Below, in pieces: positions 19,501 through 27,700 of a DNA stretch of 64,000 nt. Every line of letters begins with the position of its first letter. The stretch's first letter is position 1. The notes beneath the pieces are model-generated. The model was not told where the DNA came from. It saw nothing but the letters and a program-made list of their open reading frames with translations, and ran no database searches. The position numbers were made by a program, and so were the translations under genes. Source of the stretch: Amycolatopsis sp. MtRt-6 (GTDB lineage: Bacteria > Actinomycetota > Actinomycetes > Mycobacteriales > Pseudonocardiaceae); assembly GCF_017308975.1 (NCBI RefSeq), contig NZ_JADWPD010000024.1:1-64000 (forward strand), written 5' to 3'.

Positions 19501-22500
19501 GATGCGGGCGGGCCGGCTGGTCGTCGACACCGGGCTGCACGCGCTGGGCTGGAGCCGGCAGCAGGCGATCGACTTCCTGGTCGACCACACGCCGATGGCG
19601 CGGCTGGAGATCGAAGCGGAGATCGACCGGTACATCGGCTGGCCGGCGCAGGCACTCGGGTACATGGTGGGGCGGCTGGAGATCCAGCGGCTGCGCGCCG
19701 AGGCCGAGCAGGCGCTCGGCGCGGCGTTCGACATCCGCGGGTTCCACGAAGTCGTGCTGGGGCACGGCATGCTGCCGCTCTCCGCGCTGGCGAAGGTGGT
19801 CGAGGACTGGGTGGCCGGGCAGCGTGACACGCCCGGCCGGCTGGCCGACGAGCTGGTCGCGCTGGACTTCGAGCGGCAGCCGCTGTACCCGTCGGTGTTC
19901 GGCCTGCCCGGCGACCACGGCAAGCTGCCCGATCCGAGCGCCGAAGCCCAAGCCCGGCTCCGCGCCGGGTACGCGGCGATCGCCAGGCGCGCCGAAGCCC
20001 TCGACACCACCGGGTTGCCCGCCGAAGAGCGCGTCACCCGGGAAGTCGTGCTGTCCCAGGCGAACGCGGCCATCGACGAGATCGACTCCGGCCGCGCCGA
20101 GATCTCGGTCAGCGACGGGCTCGGCGCACCCGCGCTGCAGCTGCTGCTCTCCCTGCCGCAGACGGTGCTGGACGACGAGCCGAAGGTCCGCGGCTACCTG
20201 AGCCGGCTCGCCGGCCTGGGGGATTACCTCGACGCGCTGATCGAGCGGCAGCGCGCGGCGGCGGGCGAAGGCCTGGTGCCGCCGGGCTTCCTGGTGCGCA
20301 TCGGCATCGGCTACGTCGACCGCTACCTGGCCGCGCCGGAGAGCGACCCGCTGCGGGTGACACCGCCGTATGCGCTCGAGGGCTTCGAGGCCGAGCGCGA
20401 CCGCCTGCTCGCCGAGGTCGTCCGGCCCGCGTACGCGCGCTACCGCGCGTTCCTGGCCGACGAGCTCGCGCCGGTGGCCCGGCCCGAGACGTCGCCGGGT
20501 ATCGGTGCCCTGCCGGGCGGGCCGGAGCGGTACGCCGCGCTCATCCGCGTCGAGACGACCACCGAGCGCACGGCGCAGGACCTGCACGAAACCGGGCTGG
20601 CGCTGATCGAGCAGCTCGCCGGGGAGTACCACGAGCTGGGCGGAAAGCTGTTCGGCACCACGGATCTCGGGGAGATCTTCGACCGGATCCGGACCGACCC
20701 GGCGCTGCGCTGGAACGACGGCGAGGAGTTGCTGGCCGGCGCCCGGGCCGCCATCACCCGCGCGGAAGCCGTCGCCGGGCAGTGGTTCTCGCACGTTCCG
20801 GAGCAGAAGTGCCAGGTCGCGCCGGTGCCGGCGGCCGAGGCCACCAGCGGCACGATCGCGTACTACCTGCGGCCGTCGCTCGACGGCACACGGCCGGGCG
20901 TCTACTACGCGAACACGTACGAAGCGGACAAGCGGCCGCGGTTCACCAGTGAGGCGATCGCGTTCCACGAAGCCGTGCCGGGCCACCACTTCCAGCTGTG
21001 CCTCGCCCAGAGCCTCACCGGGCTGCCGCTGCTGCGCCGGATCCTCCACGTCAACGCCTACGGCGAGGGCTGGGGGCTCTACGCCGAGCGGCTCGCCGAC
21101 GAGATGGGCCTGTACTCCGACGACGTGTCGCGGCTGGGGATGCTCACCCAGGACTCGATGCGGGCGGCCCGGCTGGTCGTCGACACGGGCCTGCACGCGC
21201 TCGGGTGGAGCCGGCAGCAGGCCGTCGACTACCTCGCCGAGCACACGCCGATGGCGCGCCTGGAGATCGAGGCGGAGATCGACCGGTACGCCGCCGACCC
21301 GGGCCAGGCGCTGGGCTACATGGTGGGGCGGCTGGAGATCCAGCGGCTGCGCGCCGAGGCCGAGCAGGCCCTGGGCGAGCGGTTCGACATCCGCGAGTTC
21401 CACGACGTCGTGCTGGGCAGCGGGACCCTGCCGCTGCCGGTGCTGGCCGGCGTCGTCGCCGAGTGGGTGGCGCGGCGCCGCGACACGCCCGGGAAGCTCG
21501 CCGACGAGTGCCTGGAGCTGATGTTCGAGGCGGAGCCGCTGTACCCGTCGCTGTACGGGCTGCCGGGCACGCACGACAAGCTCGCCGACCAGACCGCCGA
21601 AGCCGCCGCCCACCACCGCGCCGGCCTCGCCGGGATCATCGCGCGGGCGGAGGCGATCGAGGCGGCGACGCTGACGCCGCACGACCGCGTCACGCGGGAC
21701 GTCGTGATCTGGCAGGCCCGCACGCTGATCGACGTGCTCGACTCCGGCCGGGCCGACATCGCGGTGAGCGACGGGCTGGACGCGCCGGCCCTCAAACTGC
21801 TCACGGAGCTGCCGCAGACGATTCTCGACGACGACGTCAAGGCGCGCGGCTACCTGAGCAGGCTGGCCGCGATCGGCACGTACCTCGACCAGGTGATCGA
21901 GCGGCAGCGGGCCGCGCTCGCCGCCGGCCTGACGCCGCCGGAGTTCCTGGCGCGCATCGGCGTCGGCTACGTCGAGCGGTACCTCGCCGCCCCGGAGAAC
22001 GACCCGCTGAAGGTGCCCGTCCGGGGCCTGGAAGCCGAGCGTGACCGGCTGCTGGCCGAAGTGGTGTGGCCGGCTTACCGGCGGTACCGGGATTTCCTGG
22101 CCGACGAGGTCGTCCCGGTGGCGCGCCCCGAGACGTCGCCGGGCATCGGCGACCTGCCGGACGGGCCGGCGCGGTACGCGGCCCTGATACGGGCCGAGAC
22201 GACGACCGAACGCACGCCGCAGGAGCTGCACGACACCGGGCTGGCGATCATCGAGCGGCTGGCGGGGGAGTACCGCGAGCTGGGCGCGGAGCTGTTCGGC
22301 ACGACCGAGCTCGCGGAGATCTTCGAGCGGATCCGCACGGACCCGGCTCTGCGCTGGCGCGACGGCGACGAGCTGCTGGCGGCCGCCCGCGCGACGATCG
22401 AGCGGGCGGAAGCCGTGGCGCCCCGGTGGTTCTCGCGGCTGCCGGAGCAGCGGTGCCGGGTGGCGCCGGTGCCCGACGCGGAGGCCGAGAGCGGGTCGAT

Positions 22501-23143
22501 CGCCTACTACATCGAGCCGTCGCTCGACGGTTCGCGGCCGGGCACGTACTACGCCAACACGCGCGACGCCGACCAGCGGCAGCGCACACTGAGCGAGTCC
22601 GTCGCCTTCCACGAAGCCGTGCCCGGCCACCACTTCCAGCTGACGCTGGCGCAGCAGCTCACCGGCGTGCCGGTGCTGCGCCGGATCTGCATGTTCAACG
22701 CGTACGCGGAGGGCTGGGGCCTCTACGCCGAGCGGCTCGCGGACGAGATGGGCCTGTACTCGGACAGCACGGCGAGGCTCGGCCTGCTGACGCAGGATTC
22801 GATGCGCGCGGCGCGGCTGGTGGTGGACACGGGCCTGCACGCGCTGGGCTGGAGCCGGCAGCAGGCGGTCGGCTTCCTGGTCGCGAACACGCCGATGGCG
22901 CCGATCGAGATCGAGGCGGAGATCGACCGGTACGCGGGTCTCCCGGGGCAGGCGCTCAGCTACATGGTGGGCCGCCTGGAGATCGAGCGGCTGCGCGCCG
23001 AGGCCGAGCGCGAGCTGGGCGAGCGGTTCGACATCCGCGAGTTCCACGACACGGTGCTGGGCAGCGGAACCCTGCCGCTGCCGGTGCTGGCGGACGTGGT
23101 GGCCGGCTGGGTGGCGGCGCGAGCCGCCCGGGACGAGGAGTGA
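16514..23143 (+). CDS. giant protein of four tandem DUF885 peptidase-like units
   Basis: The 2209-residue protein is one open frame from ATG 16514 (ribosome site GGGGG at 16503-16507) and holds four complete DUF885 units, which are normally separate proteins of about 550-600 residues. Units start near residues 1, 558, 1110 and 1662, so their lengths are about 557, 552, 552 and 548. Each has the zinc-peptidase-like motif HEAVPGHHFQL, with its first His at 381, 933, 1485 and 2033, then EGWGLYxERLA and DTGLHALGWSRQQA. Units join without a linker at the recurring EPLxxSVxGLPG segment. Units 2-4 resemble each other more than unit 1. No signal peptide is seen, so it is probably cytoplasmic. DUF885 members are thought to be metallopeptidases but substrates are mostly unknown. 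fahA follows 2 nt later. Confidence 0.9.
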   Translation: MTAVTELADEFVEALFAADPLMPALLGIRPAEPGLPDLSAEAGQAFRARLAAFVERAGALAVEDLSAEDRVTREVLITTAENRITAIDSRMTEFTVTDLSIGPAAGLLMALPMTTVTAGEAAEAQLGRLAAIPGHLRQAARRHAEGIAAGLLPVAHLVDAAVAHLDRYLADPDADPLRRQPAPDEEFERRREELLADVVRPAFAEYREFLVTEVKPHGRPADRPGLPWLPGGAETYARLARTHTTTDLTPEELHRIGLDTIASLAVEYRELGQQVFGTDDLAEIFRRLRTDPSLRWRSADELLETARTAVARAAAEAPKWFGRIPEQQCTVEAVPAEVAPGAPAAYYLRPAVDGSRPGIYFANTHEATERLRHMAETTAFHEAVPGHHFQLSIAQGLTELPLLRRVGMFNAYVEGWGLYGERLAEEMGLYSDDIARLGMLAGDSLRAGRLVVDTGLHALGWSRQQAVDYLLEHTPEARAEIESEVDRYIAWPGQALGYMVGRREIQRARARAEQRLGSRFDVRAFHDLVLAGGQLPLSVLATVVDEWVAGHGDTVDGLASELVELSFEQEPLNASVLGLPGDHDRLGDQTRAAQERFRAAYTAIAGRARALATEGLTPEEAVTREVVIAAAEVEADRLGARTADIAVSDGLTAPALGLLMYLPYYKLDDEKKARGYLARLAAIEPFLADLTERQRESLAEGLVPPAYLARVGIEYLDRYLGAPDGDPLKVGTTAAVEGFEAERDRLLAEVVHPAYARYRDFLRTEVEPAGRPETAPGISHVPGGAERYAALIRAETTTERTARELHETGLALIEKLGAEYRELGAKVFGTTELPEIFERLRTDPALRWRDGEELLSAARDAIARAEAVAPQWFSRIPAEKCEVAPVPEADAASGTIAYYLQPSLDGTRPGTYYANTYEAAKRPRFTSEAIAFHEAVPGHHFQLSLAQELRDLPLLRRIGMFNAYAEGWGLYAERLADEMGLYSDDVSRLGMLTQDSMRAGRLVVDTGLHALGWSRQQAIDFLVDHTPMARLEIEAEIDRYIGWPAQALGYMVGRLEIQRLRAEAEQALGAAFDIRGFHEVVLGHGMLPLSALAKVVEDWVAGQRDTPGRLADELVALDFERQPLYPSVFGLPGDHGKLPDPSAEAQARLRAGYAAIARRAEALDTTGLPAEERVTREVVLSQANAAIDEIDSGRAEISVSDGLGAPALQLLLSLPQTVLDDEPKVRGYLSRLAGLGDYLDALIERQRAAAGEGLVPPGFLVRIGIGYVDRYLAAPESDPLRVTPPYALEGFEAERDRLLAEVVRPAYARYRAFLADELAPVARPETSPGIGALPGGPERYAALIRVETTTERTAQDLHETGLALIEQLAGEYHELGGKLFGTTDLGEIFDRIRTDPALRWNDGEELLAGARAAITRAEAVAGQWFSHVPEQKCQVAPVPAAEATSGTIAYYLRPSLDGTRPGVYYANTYEADKRPRFTSEAIAFHEAVPGHHFQLCLAQSLTGLPLLRRILHVNAYGEGWGLYAERLADEMGLYSDDVSRLGMLTQDSMRAARLVVDTGLHALGWSRQQAVDYLAEHTPMARLEIEAEIDRYAADPGQALGYMVGRLEIQRLRAEAEQALGERFDIREFHDVVLGSGTLPLPVLAGVVAEWVARRRDTPGKLADECLELMFEAEPLYPSLYGLPGTHDKLADQTAEAAAHHRAGLAGIIARAEAIEAATLTPHDRVTRDVVIWQARTLIDVLDSGRADIAVSDGLDAPALKLLTELPQTILDDDVKARGYLSRLAAIGTYLDQVIERQRAALAAGLTPPEFLARIGVGYVERYLAAPENDPLKVPVRGLEAERDRLLAEVVWPAYRRYRDFLADEVVPVARPETSPGIGDLPDGPARYAALIRAETTTERTPQELHDTGLAIIERLAGEYRELGAELFGTTELAEIFERIRTDPALRWRDGDELLAAARATIERAEAVAPRWFSRLPEQRCRVAPVPDAEAESGSIAYYIEPSLDGSRPGTYYANTRDADQRQRTLSESVAFHEAVPGHHFQLTLAQQLTGVPVLRRICMFNAYAEGWGLYAERLADEMGLYSDSTARLGLLTQDSMRAARLVVDTGLHALGWSRQQAVGFLVANTPMAPIEIEAEIDRYAGLPGQALSYMVGRLEIERLRAEAERELGERFDIREFHDTVLGSGTLPLPVLADVVAGWVAARAARDEE

Positions 23144-23145
23144 AC

Positions 23146-24354
23146 GTGACCTGGCTCGACCTTGCCGACGAGACGCCGTTCGGCCTCGAGAACCTGCCCT
23201 ACGGCGTCTTCTCCGCCGGTGGCGCGCCCGAGCGGCGGGTCGGCGTGCCCGTCGGCGACCAGGTGCTCGACCTGACCGCCGCGGCCGCCGAGACCGCCGC
23301 TTCCTTCGCGCCGCTGCTCACCTCCGGTGTGCTCAACCCGTTGCTGGCCGCGGGGCCCGCTACCTGGCGCGAAGTCCGCGAAAGCGTCACCGGGTGGTTC
23401 ACCGAAGCCCGCTACGCCGATCGGCTGCGGCCGCACCTGGTTCCGCTGGCCGAGGTCACCACCCACCTCGCGGTCGAGGTCGCCGACTACGTCGACTTCT
23501 ACTCCAGCGAGCACCACGCCCTCAACGCCGGCAAGATCTTCCGCCCGGACGCCAACGAACTCCCGCCCAACTGGAAGCACCTGCCGATCGGCTACCACGG
23601 CCGGGCCGGCACCGTCGTCGCGTCCGGCACGCCGATCGTCCGGCCACATGGGCAGCGCAAGCCACGCAACGCCGACACCCCCTCGTTCGGCCCGTCACAG
23701 CGGCTGGACATCGAGGCGGAGGTCGGCTTCGTCGTCGGCACACCGTCCACTGTGGGCAGCCGGGTGTCCACAGCGGACTTCGCGGACCACGTGTTCGGCG
23801 TCTGCCTCGTCAACGACTGGTCGGCGCGCGACATCCAGGCCTGGGAGTACCAGCCGCTGGGCCCGTTCCTCGGCAAGTCGTTCGCGACGTCGGTGTCGCC
23901 GTGGATCGTCCCGCTGGCCGCGCTCGAACACGCGCGCGTCGACGGCCCGCCGCAGGACCCGGAGCCGTTCGAGTACCTCCGGACCACCGAAAAGTGGGGG
24001 CTCGACCTGGCACTGGAGATCCGGCTCAACGGCCACCTGGTGTCGAGCCCGCCGTTCGCGACCCAGTACTGGACGGCCCCGCAGCAGCTGGCGCACATGA
24101 CGGTCAACGGCGCGAGCCTGCGCACCGGCGACCTGTTCGCCTCGGGCACGGTGACCGGCCCGGAGCGCGACCAGCGCGGCTCGTTCCTGGAGCTGTCCTG
24201 GGGCGGCCGGGAGCCCCTCGAACTGCCGGGCGGCGTGACGCGGACGTTCCTCGAGGACGGCGACGAGGTGGTGATCAGCGCGACCGCGCCGGGCCCGGGC
24301 GGCACGCGCATCGGCTTCGGTGACGTGCGGGGCACGGTGGTCGCGGGTGGATAG
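23146..24354 (+). CDS. fahA: fumarylacetoacetase
   Basis: The 402-residue enzyme splits 4-fumarylacetoacetate into fumarate and acetoacetate, the last step of tyrosine/homogentisate breakdown. An N-terminal SH3-like domain covers about residues 1-110, then the catalytic domain with metal ligands in VADYVDFYSSEHHALNAGKI, the YHGRAGTVVASG loop, and RLDIEAEVGFVVG and VCLVNDWSARDIQAWEY. GTG 23146 fits GAGGAG at 23135-23140 with 5 nt spacing; GTG 23140, overlapping the previous stop, is the alternative. It is likely co-transcribed with the DUF885 gene. No homogentisate dioxygenase gene lies in the window. Confidence 0.93.
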   Translation: MTWLDLADETPFGLENLPYGVFSAGGAPERRVGVPVGDQVLDLTAAAAETAASFAPLLTSGVLNPLLAAGPATWREVRESVTGWFTEARYADRLRPHLVPLAEVTTHLAVEVADYVDFYSSEHHALNAGKIFRPDANELPPNWKHLPIGYHGRAGTVVASGTPIVRPHGQRKPRNADTPSFGPSQRLDIEAEVGFVVGTPSTVGSRVSTADFADHVFGVCLVNDWSARDIQAWEYQPLGPFLGKSFATSVSPWIVPLAALEHARVDGPPQDPEPFEYLRTTEKWGLDLALEIRLNGHLVSSPPFATQYWTAPQQLAHMTVNGASLRTGDLFASGTVTGPERDQRGSFLELSWGGREPLELPGGVTRTFLEDGDEVVISATAPGPGGTRIGFGDVRGTVVAGG

Positions 24355-24436
24355 TGGCGGTCCCCATATCGCCGGAGTCCGCGCAGCGCGCATAATGACC
24401 TGCGACTAAGCGCTTGCTCACCACGGGAGGACGCCC

Positions 24437-25477
24437 ATGAGGATCGGGACCGGGATCAGCTACTCCGGAGGCTTCGCCGAAAGCGTGGCCGACGTCGTCG
24501 AACTGGAGAAGGCCGGCCTCGACGTCGTCTTCGTGCCGGAGGCGTACTCGTTCGACGCGGTCAGCCAGCTCGGCTACCTGGCCGCGAAGACCGAGCGCGT
24601 CCAGCTGGCGTCGGGCATCTTCCAGATCTACACCCGCACGCCGACGCTGACCGCGATGACCGCGGCCGGGCTCGACTTCGTCTCCGACGGGCGGTTCATC
24701 CTCGGGCTCGGGGCGTCCGGCCCGCAGGTCATCGAGGGGTTCCACGGCGTGAAGTACGACGCGCCGCTGGGCCGCACCCGCGAGATCGTCGAGGTCTGCC
24801 GCCAGGTGTGGCGCCGCGAGCGCGTGGTGCACGAGGGCAAGCACTACACGATCCCGCTGCCGCCGGAGCAGGGCACCGGCCTCGGCAAGCCGCTCAAGCT
24901 GATCAACCACCCGGTCCGGGAGCGGATCCCGGTGCTGCTGGCCTCGATCGGGCCGAAGAACGTCGCGCTGACGGCCGAGATCGCCGAGGGCTGGCAGCCG
25001 ATCTTCTTCCACCCGGAGCAGGCGGCCGACGTCTGGGGCGCGTCCCTGGCCGAAGGCAAGGCCAAGCGTGACCCGGCGCTGGGCGAGCTGAACACGTTCG
25101 TCATGACCGCGCTGGCGATCGGCGACGACGTCGAACCGCTGCTCGACCACATGCGGCCGATGGTGGCGCTGTACGTCGGCGGGATGGGCGCGCGGGGCAA
25201 GAACTTCTACAACGAACTCGCGTGCCGCTACGGCTACGAGGCCGAGGCGAAGCTGATCCAGGACCTGTACCTGGACGGCAAGAAGGAGGAAGCGGCCGCG
25301 GCGGTCCCGCTCGAGCTGCTGCGCGCGATTTCGCTGGTCGGCCCGGCGGGCTACGTGAAGGAGCGCGTGGCGGCCTTCGCCGAGGCCGGCGCGACGACGC
25401 TGATCGTCAACCCGCTGCTGCCCGGCAGGGAGGCCCGGGTGGCGGCGGTGTCGCAGCTGCGCGAGCTGATCGGCTGA
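24437..25477 (+). CDS. LLM-class F420-dependent oxidoreductase
   Basis: The 346-residue protein is a luciferase-like TIM barrel (MRIGTGISYSGGF..., EKAGLDVVFVPEAYSFDAVS, LASGIFQIYTRTP, GRFILGLGASGPQV). This subgroup uses reduced F420 as hydride donor; the substrate is unknown. It starts at ATG 24437 after GGGAGG. Upstream, TAAGCGCTTGCT at about 24407-24418 contains the palindrome AAGCGCTT, a motif often seen before TetR-controlled actinobacterial genes, with CATAAT at 24391-24396 as a possible -10 box. A strong hairpin ends the gene at 25497-25532. Confidence 0.88.
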   Translation: MRIGTGISYSGGFAESVADVVELEKAGLDVVFVPEAYSFDAVSQLGYLAAKTERVQLASGIFQIYTRTPTLTAMTAAGLDFVSDGRFILGLGASGPQVIEGFHGVKYDAPLGRTREIVEVCRQVWRRERVVHEGKHYTIPLPPEQGTGLGKPLKLINHPVRERIPVLLASIGPKNVALTAEIAEGWQPIFFHPEQAADVWGASLAEGKAKRDPALGELNTFVMTALAIGDDVEPLLDHMRPMVALYVGGMGARGKNFYNELACRYGYEAEAKLIQDLYLDGKKEEAAAAVPLELLRAISLVGPAGYVKERVAAFAEAGATTLIVNPLLPGREARVAAVSQLRELIG

Positions 25478-25496
25478 CGGAAGACCGAGTCGAAAA

Positions 25497-25532
25497 GGCC
25501 CGAGGTCGCGGAGTCATTCGCGACCTCGGGCC
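25497..25532. terminator. bidirectional terminator, 14-bp perfect stem
   Basis: GGCCCGAGGTCGCG at 25497-25510 pairs perfectly with CGCGACCTCGGGCC at 25519-25532 around an 8-nt loop. It lies between the converging LLM oxidoreductase and sortase-like genes and can serve both. Confidence 0.85.
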
Positions 25533-25549
25533 GCGGCGGTCCGAAGCCG

Positions 25550-26128
25550 TTACGCCGGCGTCGCGTAGACCGCCACCCGCGTATCGCTGAGGCCCGTGCT
25601 GTCGTACGTCCCGTCGCTGGTGATCAGCCGCAGCTCCGGGCCAGGGCCCTCCGACGCCACCAGTGTGCTGTCCGGCTCGTCCGCCGGGAACACCGCCGTC
25701 TTGCGGACCGTGAAGCGGATCTCCTGGCCCTTGGCGTCGCGGACCGTGATCGTCGCTCCCGGCTTGAGTCTGCCCAGGAACGCGAACGCGCCCGGCGAAT
25801 ACCCGAAGGCCGAGTGCGCCGACAGCACCGCCACGCCCGGGGCGCCCGGGGCCGGGCCGTCGGCGAACCAGCCGACGCCGCGGGTCGTGCCCGGCTGTTC
25901 GCGGCGGCCGCCGGGGGTGACGCCGAGGGCGACCACGTGGTTCAGCTCCAGGCCCAGGTCGGGGATCAGCAACGCGGCCGGCGGGGCGGCGGGCCGTGCC
26001 TGGTTGTTCGCGGCGACCGGCGGGGCCGGCGCGAGCACCGACGTCACGCCGAGCAGGACGCAGCCCAGCCCGGCCACGACCGCGAGCATGACGGCGGCCG
26101 GCCGCACGAACCGCTCGGGCCGTTGCAT
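25550..26128 (-). CDS. sortase-like protein (class E/F type) with Ser replacing the catalytic Cys
   Basis: The 192-residue protein has an N-terminal membrane anchor (about residues 8-33) and a sortase barrel. Active sortases cleave sorting signals with a Cys-His-Arg triad and attach proteins to the cell wall. Here His105 (VLSAHSAFGYSPGAFAFLG) and Arg184 (DTRVAVYA) are in place, but the expected TLITC/LVTC cysteine is Ser171 in LRLITSDGTYDS; AGC differs from the Cys codon TGC by one base. No partner with a sorting signal is nearby. ATG 26128 is chosen for GGGGAAAGAG upstream; GTG 26146 is in frame. It may be inactive or an unusual serine form. Confidence 0.85.
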   Translation of the reverse strand: MQRPERFVRPAAVMLAVVAGLGCVLLGVTSVLAPAPPVAANNQARPAAPPAALLIPDLGLELNHVVALGVTPGGRREQPGTTRGVGWFADGPAPGAPGVAVLSAHSAFGYSPGAFAFLGRLKPGATITVRDAKGQEIRFTVRKTAVFPADEPDSTLVASEGPGPELRLITSDGTYDSTGLSDTRVAVYATPA

Positions 26129-26407
26129 CTCTTTCCCCTGCTCCACGCCGGTTCCGATGTCCGATCAATCGCCGGACGCTGCCTGGCGTTACCGAATCGT
26201 GTCCAGTTGTACCCTGGTTCACTCGATCGGGTTATCTCACTGTGACCTTTGCATCAGGAACACGCCCCCGGAGGGCCCCAATCGCGGAAATGCGCGGCAC
26301 CACGGCGTGAGTTCGGACATCATTGCTGGTTTCGAACCGTCGAACTGGGATATTCACCAGGCGGAAGTGAGGTGCCTCGAGCAGTGCGAAAAAGGGAAGA
26401 GCCCGCG

Positions 26408-27325
26408 GTGGGCGTGCTGGACGTCGGTTCGTTCAGCGCCCGGCTCGTGGTGGTGCCGGTGGCCGGCTCACCCCGGGAACCGCTGGTCAACCACCAGACG
26501 CGGCTGCGCCTGGACCGTGAGCTCGACGTCCACGGCCGCCTCTCCGACCGCGGCATCGCCGCCGTCACCGCCGCCGTCGCCGCGGGCATGACCACCGCCT
26601 ACCGCCACGGCGTCAGCGACGTCTACCCGCTCGCGACGTCCTCGATCCGGGACGCCGCCAACGCGGCGGACGTCGTCCGGCACGTCGCCGGCGAAACCGG
26701 GGTCGAGCTGCGGTTCCTCTCCGGCCGCCGCGAGGCCGAGCTGACCTACCTCGCCGCCCGCCGCTGGTACGACGCCGAGCCCGGGCCGATGCTGGTGCTC
26801 GACATCGGCGGCGGCACGGTCGAGCTGGCCGCCGGCTCCGGCGAAAAAGCCACTTTCGCGCGCTCGCTGCCGCTGGGTGCCCGCTCGATGACGCGGGACT
26901 GGCTGCCGTCCGAGCGCGTGTCGAACAAGCAGGTCAAGGCGCTGCGCGCGCACGCCCTCGACGTCGTCACCACCACGCTGGGCGCCGCCGACGTCGACGA
27001 CCCGCGGGTCATCGGCTGCTCGAAGGTGCTGCAGCAGCTCGCCCGGCTGGCCGGCGCCCGGCCGGGCAAGTGCCGGGAACTGCGGCTCGACGACCTCCGC
27101 GCGTGGATCCCGCGGCTCGCCGCGCTGCCGCCGTCGAAGCGCGCCGAGCTGCCCGGCATTTCCCGCAGCCGCGCCCACCAGGCCCTGGCCGGCGCGATCG
27201 TCGCGGAAGCGCTGCTGACCGTCGCCGGCGGCAAGGTGACGATCTGCCCCTGGTCCACGCGCGACGGCCTGCTGCTCACCCTGCAGGACAAGGCACGCGC
27301 GGCGGCCGGGAAGCGCGCGGCCTGA
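26408..27325 (+). CDS. Ppx/GppA-family phosphatase (exopolyphosphatase-like)
   Basis: The 305-residue protein has the actin-like ATPase fold. Phosphate-loop signatures are VGVLDVGSFSARLVVVP at the N-terminus and VLDIGGGTVELA near residue 130. The family hydrolyses polyphosphate or guanosine pentaphosphate and takes part in the stringent response; actinobacterial Ppx1 proteins have this short two-domain form. The usual DxGSN asparagine is Phe here. GTG 26408 follows GGGAAG at 26394-26399 with 8 nt spacing; GTG 26372 would add 12 basic residues. A terminator-like double hairpin follows the stop. Confidence 0.85.
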   Translation: MGVLDVGSFSARLVVVPVAGSPREPLVNHQTRLRLDRELDVHGRLSDRGIAAVTAAVAAGMTTAYRHGVSDVYPLATSSIRDAANAADVVRHVAGETGVELRFLSGRREAELTYLAARRWYDAEPGPMLVLDIGGGTVELAAGSGEKATFARSLPLGARSMTRDWLPSERVSNKQVKALRAHALDVVTTTLGAADVDDPRVIGCSKVLQQLARLAGARPGKCRELRLDDLRAWIPRLAALPPSKRAELPGISRSRAHQALAGAIVAEALLTVAGGKVTICPWSTRDGLLLTLQDKARAAAGKRAA

Positions 27326-27332
27326 GGTTTTT

Positions 27333-27378
27333 CGGGGGTTCCGGGTGGCGGAGCCCCCGGCCCGGGGCGCAGCCCCGG
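27333..27378. terminator. double hairpin terminator after the Ppx/GppA gene
   Basis: The first stem (CGGGGGTTCC 27333-27342 with GGAGCCCCCG 27350-27359, one G-U pair) is directly followed by a second, CCGGGGC-GCA-GCCCCGG at 27362-27378. Such GC-only twin hairpins are common actinobacterial terminators. Confidence 0.75.
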
Positions 27379-27429
27379 ATGTCACAGACCCGCTGGCCGT
27401 GACCGGGAAAACCGGGTATTCCGGAAAGC

Positions 27430-27612
27430 ATGAGCGAGCAGCAGCGCCTCCACGGCCGTGACGACGAAGACGAAGAGCTCCCGAAGCTCCCGACCCCCGG
27501 CAAGCTGACCCACGACGTGCCGACCGCACCGGACCCGGACGTGAGCCCGGGCGGGACCGAGGAGATCCCGGCCCCACCCGGCCGCGACGCCGCTAGCGAC
27601 CTGCCTCGGTGA
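27430..27612 (+). CDS. small acidic disordered protein, function unknown
   Basis: The 60-residue frame starts at ATG 27430, 4 nt after GGAAAG. It is rich in Asp, Glu, Pro and Gly (DDEDEELPKLPTPGKLTHDV) with no hydrophobic core, so probably unfolded. Codon use follows the GC3 pattern of the window, and the stop coincides with the start of a long hairpin, both in favour of a real gene. It could be a small conserved actinobacterial protein; I cannot name a function. Confidence 0.6.
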   Translation: MSEQQRLHGRDDEDEELPKLPTPGKLTHDVPTAPDPDVSPGGTEEIPAPPGRDAASDLPR

Positions 27613-27700
27613 GAGTTATTCAGCCGTCGGCCGCCGCATGACTTCGGCGGCGACCTGCGGTTCCGCGGTGGAGGCGGCGGCCTAACCAGAATAACTCTCA
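27610..27700. terminator. bidirectional terminator with 12-bp perfect terminal inverted repeats
   Basis: TGAGAGTTATTC at 27610-27621 is exactly repeated in inverse at 27689-27700, and the pairing continues into GGCCGCCGC/GCGGCGGCC. A smaller hairpin, GCCGCCG-CATGACTT-CGGCGGC, lies inside. The left arm contains the stop codon of the small gene, and the right arm encodes the last residues of the GH65 protein (stop at 27682-27684), so both genes end inside the element. Confidence 0.75.

Noticed and set aside
16469..23047. A minus-strand open frame of about 2190 codons opposite the DUF885 gene
   Set aside because: It repeats four times only because the sense gene does; composition is that of an antisense shadow and no domain is visible.
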